Source of the DNA: Bettongia penicillata ogilbyi
Taxonomy: Eukaryota; Chordata; Mammalia; Diprotodontia; Potoroidae
Direction of reading: 5' to 3'
Assembly (NCBI GenBank): GCA_023548195.1
Contig: JAJHZJ010000808.1
Coordinates: 6,309,389 to 6,373,388 of the forward strand
Length of the DNA stretch: 64,000 bases
The notes under the pieces were generated by a model that saw only the letters and a list, made by a program, of their open reading frames with translations, had not been told where the DNA came from and did not search any database. Below are positions 11,848-23,900 of the stretch, piece by piece (the first letter of the stretch is position 1; every line of letters starts with the position of its first letter). The translations under genes were made by a program, and so were the position numbers.

Positions 11848-12115
11848 CTAAAAATCAAACCAAAAGTGAATGTGCACTCATAAGTCAGGTATTTTCAGTC
11901 AACTAATATTTACTAAGCTCCTAAGTCTCACAGCTCCTGTGACACAAGTGAAAACTGGGGATACAAAGAAAGGCTAAAAACAGTCCCTGCTCTTAAAGAG
12001 TCTAACAGATATTGCCTGTTCTTTAAAAAGAGACAGAGATAGCCAGACATTACTCAGAGAATGGGGACAGGGAGGGGACCATTGATTTCACTGGTAACTC
12101 CAATGTGATGAAACA

Positions 12116-12367
12116 AGGCAGCCAGGTGGTTTACTGGATAGAGTGCCAGGCCTGAAGGCAAAAGACTCATCTTGTTTATCTCAAATCCAACCTTAGACAC
12201 TTACTAGCTGTGTGACCCTAGGCAAGTCACTGAACCCTGCTTGCTTCAGTTTCCTCATCTGTAACATGAGCTAGAGGAGGAAATGCTAAACTACTCTAGT
12301 ATCTCTGCCAAGGAAACCTCAAATGGGCTCACACTGAGTTGGACATGACTGAAATGACTGAACAATG
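12116..12367 (+). mobile_element. Marsupial tRNA-type CORE-SINE
   Basis: AGGCAGCCAGGTGGTTTACT, GATAGAGTGCCAGGCCTGAA, GACACTTACTAGCTGTGTGA, CAGTTTCCTCATCTGTAACA, ending AGTTGGACATGACTGAAATG. Full-length but mutated. Confidence 0.9.
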
Positions 12368-12394
12368 TGTGCAAAATCCCTCTAAAATGTAGTT

Positions 12395-12525
12395 CGACAC
12401 CTTCCTTACAGCTTAGAAGACAGATTAAGTGATTTACTTGACGTCCAACAACAGTATACGTCAGAGGCAGAATTTGACCTTGAGTCCTCTAGGCTTTTCA
12501 GATTCTCTATCCATTATGTCAGTGG
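12395..12525 (-). mobile_element. MIR-like SINE, reverse
   Basis: AGACAGATTAAGTGATTTAC, CAGAGGCAGAATTTGACCTT and TTCTCTATCCATTATGTC are complements of MIR features. Confidence 0.7.
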
Positions 12526-13629
12526 GTTATATCAATTTCTTAATCTTTAATGATATCTCATGAAAACATTACCAATCCAAGTGGTTGTTTAAATGATAGC
12601 AATCCATTTAACCACTCACATACAGAAAAGCTTGATTTTATCCAATTTTCCTGAAAATATTTAATGATAATATCACAACATTTATCACAGTTTTAAAAAA
12701 AAATTAGTCTTAATGTATTTTAGGATTCTGGAATAAAAGGGAAAACATAGAGAAAAGTTTGCTCACCTGAGGATTTTCTACTTGGTTATAATATATCAGA
12801 ATCATAAGAGTTTAAGGGCTTACAAAGTCAAACATCATTTTATCTAAAAATATTCATTTGATTGATGAAAGTTAAGGATTTGGCTAAGAGTATTCTAGGA
12901 TAATTTATTCTTCTATAGTTTGAGATTAAGCAACTTCAACCCAGGTGGTACGATTACTTATGAACAGTCAGGAGTAGAATTTAAGTCTTTTGATATATAG
13001 TGCAACCCTCTTTTCAGTGCACCATAGTTCACTTTGCTTAATTTGAGCTTTTAATGCTAACAACTGTTTCACTATTATAACTCATGTAGCTACTTTAAGT
13101 ATTTAGAAATATGCAATATAAATCTCTAAAAATATTCTATAAATCAAGTCACATTAATTCAGACAGTATTATGGCCATTAATCATGAGTGAGTAAAATTT
13201 TGCTGTCATTATTTTGACAAAATAAATACATCCTGTATATTTACTTTTATAGCCCTGCAAAGTTAGTGTACTTATTTTGACTTTAAAGGTTCATCTATTT
13301 TTTTAAGAACTAAAGTAATCTATAACAACTAATTTATAATATACTCATTTTGTAGTATCAAATAAAAAAAGAAAAGTACATATCAAATTTGATTTCTTAA
13401 TTTGTACAAGTTTAGACAGCCCATTTCAAGTAATCCAGATATATGCAGCTAAGTGATACAAAAGGATTATTTGCTTTATGAAATAATTCTCTACTCTTCA
13501 CATTATCGCTCCTGTAAATAGTGAAACTTAAGTCCACTTTGAATATGATTTTATTTACAAATGTGAATAATGTTCAAAAGCAGAACTGATGGTGATTCAG
13601 AAGCAGATCTTTGCTCCAAAACCATTTTT

Positions 13630-13940
13630 CCTCTATATTTTCCTAATTCTGTTTAGACCACTACAGTTTTTCATTCACCTGTATTTGAAACCTCAGAATA
13701 ATCCTTAACTCTTCCCTCTCTAACACCATTTTCAATCCTAAGGTAAAATCTATAGTTTACTTCCCTATATTTCACTTTCATCCCTTCCTCACCACTGCAT
13801 GAATTATTGTAATTAGCTTATTAATTCCAGTCTCTCTTCTCTATTATACATTTTCTATATAGCTACCAAATGAGTATTTCTATGACACAGATCTGACCAC
13901 GTTACTCCTTAACTTATAAACAATCTTCAGTGGCTTCCTA
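13630..13940 (+). mobile_element. L2 LINE fragment
   Basis: Pyrimidine-rich L2 ORF remnant (AACCTCAGAATAATCCTTAA) ending GACCACGTTACTCCTTAACT and CTTCAGTGGCTTCCTA. Confidence 0.65.
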
Positions 13941-14105
13941 GGGGCAGCTAGATGGCATAGTGAATGGAGGTTTGGACTTTGAGTCAGGAAGACCTAAAGC
14001 CTTAGATGTTTACTAGATCAATTAATATTTGTAAAATGCTTAGCAACATTCCTAGCACACAGTAGGTGCTATATAAATGTTATTTGTTATTATTGCCATT
14101 ATCAA
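13941..14105 (+). mobile_element. SINE nested in L2
   Basis: GGGGCAGCTAGATGGCATAG begins the element; the middle is deleted; CCTAGCACACAGTAGGTGCT ends it. It starts exactly where the L2 sequence CTTCAGTGGCTTCCTA breaks off, so it was inserted into that L2. Confidence 0.75.
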
Positions 14106-15192
14106 TTATTATCTCTAGAATAACCTTCTCAATTTGGAGCTTAAGGTCCTCTGCAATGTGTCTTCCACCTATCTTCCTAGTTTTATTTCATGTTTCTGGC
14201 AAACTGAAATACCAGGAAGGCTCAACCCTTAAGGGAGTGTATATATATTAGTTATTAGTAGCAGTAGTAGGATTACATGAATATGTTTAGTATTTATGGT
14301 TTTGTCAGCATGCATTAATTATCACTACTATTTTAAAAAAGCCCAAGTAATACTCTCATTTAGTGAACATGAAGCAAAAAAAAAATTAGTTTGACTTTAT
14401 ATCTAGAATTTTAGTTAGGAAAATATGGTTGTCATATGGTACACATCCAAAAATGGATTTAGTTTATCAAGAAGAAAGGCTTAATTTACCTTCAGTAGAT
14501 TCAATTAAGGTACCTAACACTGAAGACTTTAGCCCTGAGGGTGAAAAGTGTTGTCAATTTAAATCTCCCCCAGGGCAAAGGTTAATTAAAAAGCTACAGA
14601 GAGAAGGCACATGAAAAGGAAAAGGATACCACCAGGTAAGCAAGAAGACTCTCAGGAGTCTTAAGGGAAATTAGAGAATGGATTCAGCAAACCCAGTTAT
14701 TAGTCTTATGCTTTAGAAGAACAATACTGATATTGGATCAACAAATTTTAACGACATAAAAAATTCTGGCAATGAATTAATGTCCATCATTTTATTTCAA
14801 TACCAAACTTTACAAAAATTTAGACTATGCAGAACTCCAAATGAAAGAATTTATTTAAACTGCTGAAATTCACCTCACAATGGAAGAATGAACTACTCTT
14901 GTGTATACAATATGCTAGGTATGACGGAATGCTAAAAAGTGTGCGGTAAAAAGACAAATTGGGCTTTTCAAAGGTCAAATGACTCCTCAATAACTACTCT
15001 AATGTTCTCCCTAGTAAGGTACTACTTAGTAGTAAGTTAACGTTAAACGGGGGCACGGGGACAATAATGCTATTTGTCTAAACTTGTGATATTAGGAGAT
15101 ACTACTGAGGGAACATATATTTTAAATCTATCAATCAAACGATCAGCAATCATTTACCAAATGCCCTATATGTGCCATGAACATAGAAACAT

Positions 15193-15410
15193 AGCTTGGT
15201 GTAGTGGATATAGAGTGGCCTCAGAGCCAGGAAGAAGCTGGTTCAGTTCCCTTACATAGACATTATAGGACCCTGGGAAAGTCACTCAAGATCTCAGTGC
15301 CCTAGACAAATTTCCAAGACTAAAAAGCTACCAACCTGGATTGGTAGAGGGAGCTTCCTCACCAAGGAGTTAGTTTCCTAAACTAGTGAAATAACAGGTC
15401 TGCCCTGTCC
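15193..15410 (+). mobile_element. MIR-like SINE
   Basis: TAGCTTGGTGTAGTGGATAT, GAGCCAGGAAGAAGCTGGTT and CTGGGAAAGTCACTCAAGAT. 3' end degraded. Confidence 0.7.
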
Positions 15411-15554
15411 CTACCTAAACGCCAATTAATGAGCTACATGTTGTTTTAGTAATCATCTCACAGGCAGAAGAATGTCTCTATAAGATGAAAGGCCCATGGT
15501 CTGCAGCCCTGGGTCACAGTACAAAGCTCACTAACCAAAACTGGGCTCAAACCT

Positions 15555-15715
15555 TATCATCTTAGGTTGGAAAGGAACTTAAAGGTTGTTCTGATCCCCT
15601 CAACTGCAGAAGGGAAAACTGAGGCCCAAGGAAATAAGCTTTAATGATTTGTCCATGATTATAGAGCTAGTTATTGGTAGAGATGTCTCTAGAATCTAGG
15701 TTACATATTCACAGT
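15555..15715 (-). mobile_element. MIR-like SINE, reverse
   Basis: Plus strand reads ATCTTAGGTTGGAAAGGAAC, AAACTGAGGCCCAAGGAAAT and GATTATAGAGCTAGTTATTG, the complement of a MIR-type core. Confidence 0.7.
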
Positions 15716-16192
15716 CTTTTGTTTAGGAATTTTTAGTCAATTGTACTTTAATCCAGATTTCAAGACATTTTGAAAGTTCAAATTTTAAAATGAAAGCGAA
15801 TCACACATTATGTGACTAGAAAAGTGAAGAGAGCAAATAAATAAAACACATTTTAAATAAAATAATTAAAAATGTAACTGTATGACTCTACAGTCTTGAA
15901 TTTTTAATACATTACACTTTTGACTCTGAATAAATGTTCAGTATAGCAAATGACTGCACACAATAAATATTTTTAATGTTATAATAGGTTCAAAAAATAA
16001 TGAATTATGCATGAAATTGTTTCCCTTCACATGTACAATTTTACAAAATTTCCCTTAGGTCACCCCAAAATTGAATGCATATTTTGTAATAAAAAATTTC
16101 TAATGTAAGAAAAAATGCAAGTAACAAATGTCTTTTGATAAATAACACAACATACAAGATTGATAAAAACAACAATAATTAATCCTATTTAC

Positions 16193-16320
16193 CCAATTTA
16201 TGAAGTAAGCCTGGGTAAATTTAACAACTTCTAATGTAACCAACAAGCTGATTGGAATGAGGTTGTTGAAGAGGATGATAAAAGTCAAAAAATTCAGTCC
16301 AAAATTGTTAGCTCCACCAT
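16193..16320 (-). CDS. ATP8A1: ATP8A1 exon w10 (M4, PISL motif)
   Basis: A 128-bp exon completing Y334 and encoding 335-376: [43 protein letters not shown]4 carries N352-N353 and P356-I357-S358-L359, residues that in P4-ATPases line the lipid path in place of the ion-binding site of cation pumps. Acceptor TTTAATAG, donor GTAAAT. The PISL motif establishes a flippase rather than another P-type ATPase. Confidence 0.98.
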
Positions 16321-16944
16321 CTATTAAAAAGGAGAATAAAAGTTATTTCTGGTGACAAAAAAAGTAAAATAACTTAGAGCTTCAATAAGAAAATAATTTC
16401 TCTTCTAATATATGAGATAAATAATGATCAATTTTTAATGCATGCCCCTTTTCCTCAAATATGAGTTGTGTCTCAGCATCAATGCTCACACTCTTGGCAG
16501 TCTTTTTAAGAATTCAATGATAAGGTAAGCATTATCAAGGATTTCAAAGTCCATTACTAATCAAGAAGTCCTTGGACAAAAAGGAAAAAGCAGTGGTTTT
16601 GAACGTGCAAATCTCACAGAAGTGAGGGTTATTTTATACAAGGTCTTACCAGGAGCTTCTTTTAAAAAAAGAAAACAACCTCTCTATGGTATATATTTCC
16701 CTCAGATTTTAAATAAATAATGCTCTGCTTTGTAAACAATCAAAATGAAAAATATTCCATCCACATACCCCCGGCTCCCACATTTTTACACTTAATATTT
16801 GTGATTTCCCTGCCTTTTTGACTTCTCCAGCATTATTTCTCTTGCTAAGTCCTTATCCTCCTTTCTCCCCTTAAACCTGGGTATTTCTCATGGGCATGTA
16901 CTAGGTTCTCTTTCTGGTCAACTTTCTTTTCTTTCCTTTGATGA

Positions 16945-17115
16945 ATACTGACTCTGAGTCAGGGGAGCTGGGTCCAAATTCCACCTCTGATGATTACTAT
17001 TGTATAACCTTTGCCAAGTCCTTTTCCTCTCCAAGAGCTTCAGTTTCCTTGTCTGTAAAAATACAGCATTGAATTAAATGGTTTCTGAGTTCCCTTAGAC
17101 CTCATAATGTTATGA
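16945..17115 (+). mobile_element. MIR-like SINE
   Basis: ACTCTGAGTCAGGGGAGCTG, CTTCAGTTTCCTTGTCTGTA and GGTTTCTGAGTTCCCTTAGA. Confidence 0.8.
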
Positions 17116-17129
17116 ACCTTTAAGCTCTT

Positions 17130-17700
17130 CCACTCCAGTGACATTAAGGCCTCAATTCTCCATGCAGATGAATTCCTCAATGTCTATTTGCATACCCCTT
17201 GTTCCCAAACTCTTCCTAGAACTTTGGCTGCACACTTCCTACACCTGCTGGATATGTTCAAGTAAATATTGCTCCATCACTTCAAACTCAACATATCTAG
17301 ACTGTAACTCATCTTCTTCCCAAAACTGCCTCTACTCCTATATTTTTATTTCTGTCAATGGCACTATCACCCTCCCAGTATCCTAGGCTCATAAATGGCA
17401 TTCACAGGCACTCGCACAATTTGGTTTCCAACTTTGTCTCATCTTAATCCCCTTTGTATTCCAGTCACCATGGGCTTTGCCCCTGATGTCACCTTGCCCT
17501 AGCTTTCATTTCTGTTGGCTCGTCATAATAATATGCTATTCTGAGACTGAAATTTCATCCTCATCTTCATCTGCAGAATTCCTTGACTTTCTTCAAGATG
17601 CAATTTAGGTGCTATCTCTTCTGGAAAGCCTTCCATGAAGGAGCCAGGGAAAGTTCTCTCTCTTCTCAACCTTGGAAAACTCTGCCCCTATCTCTGCTTT
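17130..17700 (+). mobile_element. L2 LINE fragment
   Basis: Carries L2 3' ORF remnants: CACTTCAAACTCAACATATC near 17278, CACTATCACCCTCCCAGTAT near 17361, and the end-type TCTGGAAAGCCTTCCATGAA near 17620. Plus orientation. Confidence 0.7.
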
Positions 17701-18380
17701 ACAGAGTCGTTCATTCCAATCTTTCCCTTGTGTCATAGTTGTATCTGCACATACTATTTACTGCTTCCCCCAATCACTTATAAACAATATAAGTACAAAA
17801 TTATAATAGCACCAGGGCTATTATTAAAGGCTACAGAATAAGAAATGACATAAAGATAACAAATCAATTACTCTAAGACTAGATTTGGAAGGCACGCATC
17901 CCTGAATAAATGTTATAAAGCAAAGAAGGAAAATTAGTCTTTTTCTAAAAGATTCCATGGCATTGTTTTTCACATTTTCTAGAGTGAGAATTATTTATTA
18001 GCTAGATACATATCAAAAGGAATTATAAAGCATTTACTAGAAATGTTCATTAGTGTTTCATTAAGTCCACAATAGTAAAGAATATAAATGTTTTTAAAGC
18101 AAACTATTCTAGTGATACTTCCAAGCAAAAAAACAATTAATTGTAGAGAACTCATTTGCTCTCATGAGTTTAAAGTCAAAGTACTTTCACTTTTAACATG
18201 TTTTAAAGCTTGTAAAATACTTGAAAGCTCCAAAATAATTATTGTAATTGCCATAAATACAAACTTCCTTGAGCTCTGCTTTTATTACTAAATGTAACTG
18301 GGCAATTTCCTACTTTAAAAAAAATCTTTTTAAAGGAAATTTTCATTTGCTATATATCCCTATCTATTTATTAAACTTTT

Positions 18381-18447
18381 AAAATGTATTAAATGTAATA
18401 AGTGTATTAAAATGTATTAAATGTAATAAAACTATTAAATGTATTCT
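18381..18447. repeat. 28-bp tandem repeat, about 2.4 copies
   Basis: AAAATGTATTAAATGTAATA at 18381-18400 recurs exactly at 18409-18428, followed by a partial third copy (AAATGTATT). The spacers AGTGTATT and AAACTATT are similar. Confidence 0.85.
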
Positions 18448-19212
18448 TATAACATTTCCATTTAAAAATGAAAATTATAAAAATAAATGATTAAAAATAT
18501 ATTTCCAGTAATTTTATCATTATAACGAACAAAAATCAGCTTCCCTTTGCCTTTTATATCAGACCAGGAGCAGTGGGAATATTTTCTGAATACCTCAAGA
18601 ATTTTTTGTAGTCTGGACCTGATTTCTTCTCAGTATGGAGAGTTACCTCCATGTAGAAACTTTCTCAAGACCTAGGAGGTAAACTCAGGAGGAACTGAAA
18701 GTCTTAACTAACTGCCTGGGTTACTGGGCAGTTAAAGGCCATGTAGTCAGTGTGTTCCCAAGATAGACCTTGAGGTCTAGACCTTACTAACCCAACAGCC
18801 AGCTCTCTATTGCCTCCAAGATGGGGACTGAGAAACGGTGAGTACCTTCTGGGCATGTTTTCAAGAGTCTAAAGTGCTTTGATGTTTTACCCATAGTCAT
18901 TCATTGAGAAATTTCTGAATAAAATTTAAGAAAAAACTATGGAACACAATACAATGAGTATCTCATTACCTGGATCTGAGAAGGTATATGATTTAATGTA
19001 GCTCATGGCCAAATGAATTCCATTTAGATATTCTACAATTAGAATTCTTATAAGCTGAGAGTCCTATGTTCCAGAAGGATTCACATAAAAGCGGCAAATA
19101 GCTCTTTTTACTCCCTTCAAAGATGGTTGTTTGGAACCATTTAAACATGAGTAACAAAATTATCCTCATCACATAGAAAAACACCTTTGGACATAATTAT
19201 TTTAAGACTTAC

Positions 19213-19378
19213 AATTGAGATTGAGATACCAGTCCTTTCCAGAATGCCTTCTATTCCAAATAGCTGAACCAATGGAACAGATTAGAGACATGGCAATCAA
19301 GATACAAAATAAAATCAGAATCTGTATGTTTGTAATCCGTTCCACGTTGGAGAGCTTCAGGGGTGGGCTTGTTGAATT
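19213..19378 (-). CDS. ATP8A1: ATP8A1 exon w9 (M3)
   Basis: A 166-bp exon encoding residues 279-333 plus the first base of Y334: NSTSPPLKLSNVERITN, IQILILFCILIAMSLICS, IGSAIWNRRHSGKDWYLN, LN. It contains M3 and the start of the exoplasmic M3-M4 loop. Acceptor CCCTGCAG, donor GTAAGT. Conservative Val/Ile changes relative to human occur in M3 (NIQI, SLICSIG). Confidence 0.97.
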
Positions 19379-20012
19379 CTGCAGGGATAAAAGAACAGAA
19401 GCAGTCAAAATGAGTTCTCACAATGTGAGTGCTTGTGCGTGTATGCATATAATACTTTATAACCCTGCAAGTCATATTTCCCTATATTTTGAGATTTAAA
19501 TTATTCATTAGAACAAAGTAGGGGGAAATACCTATTCACAAAAGATACAGCTTCTCTCACAAACTCAAATCCCGTATCATAATTATCCAACACCTTTAAG
19601 AGTAAAATAAAAATCCTTACAAATAAACAAAATATCTCCAAGTAAAATTTATATAAAATGCTTCCCTTTGAATTTATATGTGCTGATATTATACCCCAAA
19701 GGAATCCCTGCAACCTCAATACTGTTCCATGTGCCAGATGGGGTTTTGGCTACTTTGTTCTCCCCTTTAGGTTTCAAGCTGACACCCTCATTTCTTTTTG
19801 CTTTCCAGCACCCCGTAAATCCTTAGCTTCCCTTCCCCTGGTCCCTAAGAAAAAGCTCATCTATTCTTTAAGCATTTAAAAGGACTTTCTATGAAATCTT
19901 ACAAAGGAATACAGAAGGGCAGGGGATAGGGAAGTAGATTTCTGTTAATGGATGAAAAGTTTAGTTTACAAAAGCTATTTACAGGTGACACTTGCTCCTT
20001 TACCATTCACAT

Positions 20013-20194
20013 CAGAGGTGTCAAACATGGAACGTATAAGGCCCCAAGCCAGATTAAACTGGGGAATATTAACAAAATGAAAGTACAATAAAACACATAT
20101 AATTTTATATATTTTAAAACTAAGTCAATACATTGCCCCGAGGGATTGTTATGTACAGATTAGAGGCCCTGTTTCTCTTTATGTCTGATACCGC
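20013..20194. mobile_element. Possible hAT MITE
   Basis: The left end CAGAGGTGTCAAACATGG is the classic hAT-type terminus; the right end TGTCTGATACCGCT is a degraded complement. Boundaries and class are tentative. Confidence 0.45.
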
Positions 20195-20384
20195 TAATCT
20201 ACATGATATTTGTCACTCTCCCTAGCTGCTGCTTACCATTAAGTATTTCTTTGGCTCTTAATATTAACTTACTTCCAGTTTACAGATGTGCAGTTGGCTA
20301 GCCTGAGTTACCCTTTGCAGGTCTCCAAAATCTTCTTCCCCAGTTATCACTATAACATAGAGGAGTATAGGCCTAATGAATCAA

Positions 20385-21200
20385 TCAGTTACTCAGTGAA
20401 TGAGCATTTATGAAGCACCAATTATAATCAGGCCCTGTAGGGACTGGGGATATGAATGAAAAAGAGCAAAGAATGAAACAATCCCTCCTTGAAAACAACT
20501 TACATCCAAGTGGGAGAGACATACATATGAGTATAAACAGAAGATAAAGATAATAAAAAACAAATAAATGCAAGGTAGTTAATTAGGAGGTAGTTTGGGA
20601 GGGAGGGCACTAGAAATTGGGGAGATTAGGAAAGGCTTTCTGTAAAAGATGGTCCTTGAACTGCCTCAAGAAGGAGGAGAGGAATTCTATAAGGTGAGGA
20701 AGGAGTGCATTTGACACAAAGGGGATGGTTGGTACACAGCTATGGAGAAAGGAGGGGAGGGACACATATGAGGAAGAGAAAGTCTAGTTTGACTGGAATG
20801 CAGAATATAGGAGGGAAGTAATGTCTAATAATGCTAGAAAGATAGGTTGGGGTAAGAAGGTTCAAAAGCAAAGAAAAGAAGTTTATATTTTATCCTAGAG
20901 GCAGTGAAAACCTTTGGAGTTGGCTGAGTAGGAGAGTCATGTGGTTAAATCTGCACAAAAGGAAAATGACTTTGGCAGCAGTGTATAGGATCGATTGGAG
21001 TGGTGACAGATGAGGCACAGAGATTAATAGGAAGTCGGTTGCAATAATCCAGGCAAAAGGTTCAAAGAACCTGAACTAGAGTGGGTAGCTATGTGAGTCA
21101 AAAAAAAAAAGGATTGGATATGAGAGATGATATAATGGTAGAAATGGCAAGATTTGACAACTGACTGGATGTGGGGGGAGGGGTGAAGGAATGAAAACTT
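20385..21200 (+). repeat. Long copy of an old dispersed repeat
   Basis: Begins with AATGAGCATTTATGAAGCAC, continues CTGGGGATATGAATG, a purine-rich middle (GGAAAGGCTTTCTGTAAAAG), and ends with TTGCAATAATCCAGGC and TGGATGTGGGGGGAG. The same order is seen at 7885-8340. I recognise it as a mammalian-wide interspersed repeat but cannot name it with confidence. It has no coding capacity. Confidence 0.65.
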
Positions 21201-21309
21201 GAAGACAACACTAAAATCATTATTTGAGAGACTGAAAGCACTGAAGTGCTTTGAAGAGAAATAAAGAAGCCTGGAAGAGGGCAGGGTTGATTTGCAGAGA
21301 AAAGACTAT

Positions 21310-21850
21310 AAGGTCAGTTTGGCACTTCTTTCCCTTTCATCTCCACTTTTCCCCCTCTCCCTCAGTCTCTGACAAACAAGTAGCTTTTCTTGCCAAGGTC
21401 AACATCTTTACATCTGTGCTTGGTTCAACACTCTGCCTCCTTCTCTAGCAGATTCAATTATCCTCTCAATCTTCAACATCTTCTGGTTCCTTTCCAACTT
21501 CATTCAAACATGCCCAAGTTTTCCTCATTCTTCAAAAACTCTCGCTAGATCATACATAGACGATAAACATAGACAAGAGCCTCTCTTTCTATTTTTCTTA
21601 CATCTCTCCTCATTTTATCAGGCAAATTCCTAGAAAAAGCTTTCTATGCTTGTCTTCACTTCTTTTCCTCTCACTCACTCTTAAACCCTTTGCAATGTGA
21701 CTTCTATTCTCATCACTCAGATGAAATAGTTCTCTCCAATTACTGATGATCTCCTAATTGCTAAATTTCATTATCATTTCATAGTTTTCATCTTTCTTGA
21801 CCTAGTGCCAGAAGTAGTATTTGGGAGTCTTCTATATAACATTTAGGCTA
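21310..21850 (+). mobile_element. L2 LINE fragment (RT region)
   Basis: Resembles the L2 reverse-transcriptase region: TTTTCATCTTTCTTGACCTA near 21786 corresponds to the FLDL part of the RT motif. The copy is heavily decayed. Confidence 0.6.
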
Positions 21851-22055
21851 ATTTAGAAAGTGATATCCAGAAAATATTTAGGAGGTTCATATGATGATGT
21901 TTTGGGACAGAGGGAAAGTTCATCCTGGTAGTTAAAATAACAGAATAATATAATCTGTTTAAGGATGAACATACACAAATGTGCTAGAAACTGGGTGCAA
22001 AATAAAATTTAAAAACTAGGTCACCAAAAATTTTTACAACTCAAAAGAGACCTAC

Positions 22056-22167
22056 CTGCATAAGCTTGGTGTCATGTCCAGTATAGACCACTATTCCATG
22101 AACCCACTGAGTATTTCTCAATTGAGCTCCTCGTAGAAGAATCTGATCAGCTCCCAGGGGAACAGTT
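22056..22167 (-). CDS. ATP8A1: ATP8A1 exon w8
   Basis: A 112-bp exon completing G241 and encoding 242-278: [37 protein letters not shown]. The LRGAQLRNT and YTGHDTK motifs are conserved in P4-ATPases and mark the end of the actuator domain. Acceptor TCATTACAG, donor GTAGGT. No change from human is apparent. Confidence 0.97.
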
Positions 22168-22606
22168 CTGTAATGAAGTATATATTATATCAACAATAAA
22201 GTCTATTTCTTCTAAAACTCTTAAAAAGCATTTTGTGTAGTCTGTAAAAATATCAGAGTCCCTCTTATAACAGTTAATGGCTTCTATGTTCTTAATGTCA
22301 GAATTGATTTCCAAAATGAACTTTATTTTTTTTGCCATGAGCATTTTAGGAGTTACTATCATTCTTACATGAGAACACATAAGGAAGAACATGGAAGGAA
22401 GACTTCAGCCTGCCTATTCCCATTATTAAATGATTTCTCCCTCACTATACAAATCGATACTTAACTGACATGGAATATTTTGAACTCTGGTACATTTATC
22501 CCTTCTGTGGAATGAATCTGACTACTTTGACTTTGAAGACACTTGGATCATCTTCGTTTTTCCCTTAAAATGAAAAAAGAAATGTTTCAAAATCCCTCTT
22601 CAACCT

Positions 22607-23149
22607 TGTAATGTGTTAATGAGATTTAAGATCTTCCCCAACCATTTATAGGCATCATGTGAAGCCCATTAAGGGAAGATTGCTTAGGGGAGGCTTGCTT
22701 GTAGGAAGGCTTTCACACCTTTTGCTAATTTCTAATTAGGCACTGAGTCATGAGGGTTGGGATGCTTTCTGGCTCTGAGAAGCTTATATATACTCTGAGG
22801 TGAAGTTTTGGGACTTGCTTATGAGATGGACCTTGCAATTCCCTGGTTGAGAGTCTGAGTAGCTGTATGTTTAGACCTCCTGACTGCTCAGATGTAAAGA
22901 CTCTCTCGATACAGGCATGTATGTAAAGTGTATAGCACTATTGCTTTGATTCAGGAACTACAGAGCCTCTGCTTTTTTTCTTTATATTTCTATTCTCTGA
23001 GGTTCATGGTGCTGACTTTTCCCCTGAACTAGTGAATGTAATTAAAAAAGATTGTTGACCCCTTACACAGCTTATCTTTCCTAGTAAAGCAGATCAAAGA
23101 ACCTGTGCTAGTAGGTCTTTATGGGTATGCTAGGGTGCTTGCTGTTACA
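22607..23149 (+). mobile_element. Solo LTR of an endogenous retrovirus
   Basis: A 543-bp unit beginning TGTAATGTG and ending TGCTGTTACA, so the termini form the inverted pair TGTAA/TTACA. It is bounded by a perfect 5-bp duplication AACCT (22602-22606 and 23150-23154). A TATATATA box (22785-22792) and an ATTAAA polyadenylation-type signal (23041-23046) sit in U3-R order, giving plus orientation, antisense to ATP8A1. No internal retroviral genes are present, so it is a recombined solo LTR. The 5-bp duplication would suit several ERV classes; I do not recognise the family. Confidence 0.85.
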
Positions 23150-23817
23150 AACCTTGAGAAATATTAGATTTAAAAACAACTTCATTTATCTATAAAACAT
23201 GTATTGGTCACCCCATGTTAGTCAATGCTACCTCTTCCTCCCTCTCTTTTCTCTTTCCAATCCTATCTATTAATAAAATTCATCCATTTTGGGGTACTCT
23301 GAAGTAACTAACTATGAATATATGAATATTCAGTATGAATATATATGGCTTCTATTTCTTTAATTCTTTGGGGAGTTGATTAATTCAAACTTATCTTACA
23401 GCAGTGATTTCCAAACATGTTCTAAGTTGTAACAAGTCCCACTGAAGAGAAGTGAAAGCTGTCAATACAATCTATTATCCAGAAGACCAGTTTTCCAATA
23501 ATTAGGCAAATGATCAGTTGTGTCTTTCAAGTCTATTCTGGAGGACGAAGAGTAGAAATGGGAAGCACACAACTTTAAACATTTACAAGATTCTTCTTAG
23601 AGGGGAACAAAAAAAGGGGAGGGGAATTTAGTAGAAGAAATCAAATGGCTAAAAATTCTTAACACTGGGTAACTGGCTTTTAAAAATATTATGCACAAAA
23701 AAAAAGTCAAGAAGTCCAATAAGGAGAAGAGCGGCTTTTAGAGGGGAGAACGATAGAAAAATGTATCTTTGAACCAACAAGGGGTAATTTTCTTCAGAAT
23801 GTAGAGCTTCTCAGTTA

Positions 23818-23900
23818 AGTAAAGTTAACAAGCATTTATTAAGTACCTATTGAGTGACAGGCCTGTGCTAAGTGCTAGCTAGTAGCAGACAGAGGAATTG
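23818..23900 (+). repeat. Dispersed CATTTATTAAG-type repeat, short copy
   Basis: AACAAGCATTTATTAAGTAC, then CAGGCCTGTGCTAAGTGCTA. Similar fragments occur at 11175-11300, 11893-12010, 27920-27975 and 46528-46640. Confidence 0.7.

Larger units (their letters stand above)
11848..16192 (-). other. ATP8A1 intron between exons w10 and w11
   Basis: About 4.3 kb with SINEs at 12116-12367, 12395-12525, 13941-14105, 15193-15410 and 15555-15715 and an L2 piece at 13630-13940. The parts 12530-13600 and 14110-15190 are AT-rich with nothing recognisable. Confidence 0.9.
16321..19212 (-). other. ATP8A1 intron between exons w9 and w10
   Basis: About 2.9 kb with a MIR-like SINE and L2 fragment at 16945-17700 and a 28-bp tandem repeat at 18381-18447. 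The rest is AT-rich with no recognisable feature. Confidence 0.9.
19379..22055 (-). other. ATP8A1 intron between exons w8 and w9
   Basis: About 2.7 kb: an L2 piece (21310-21850), a long dispersed repeat copy (20385-21200) and a possible hAT MITE (20013-20194). The segment 19379-20000 is unassigned. Confidence 0.9.

Noticed and set aside
22607..23149. Complete provirus
   Set aside because: Only one LTR-length unit lies between the target duplications; no gag, pol or env reading frames are present.
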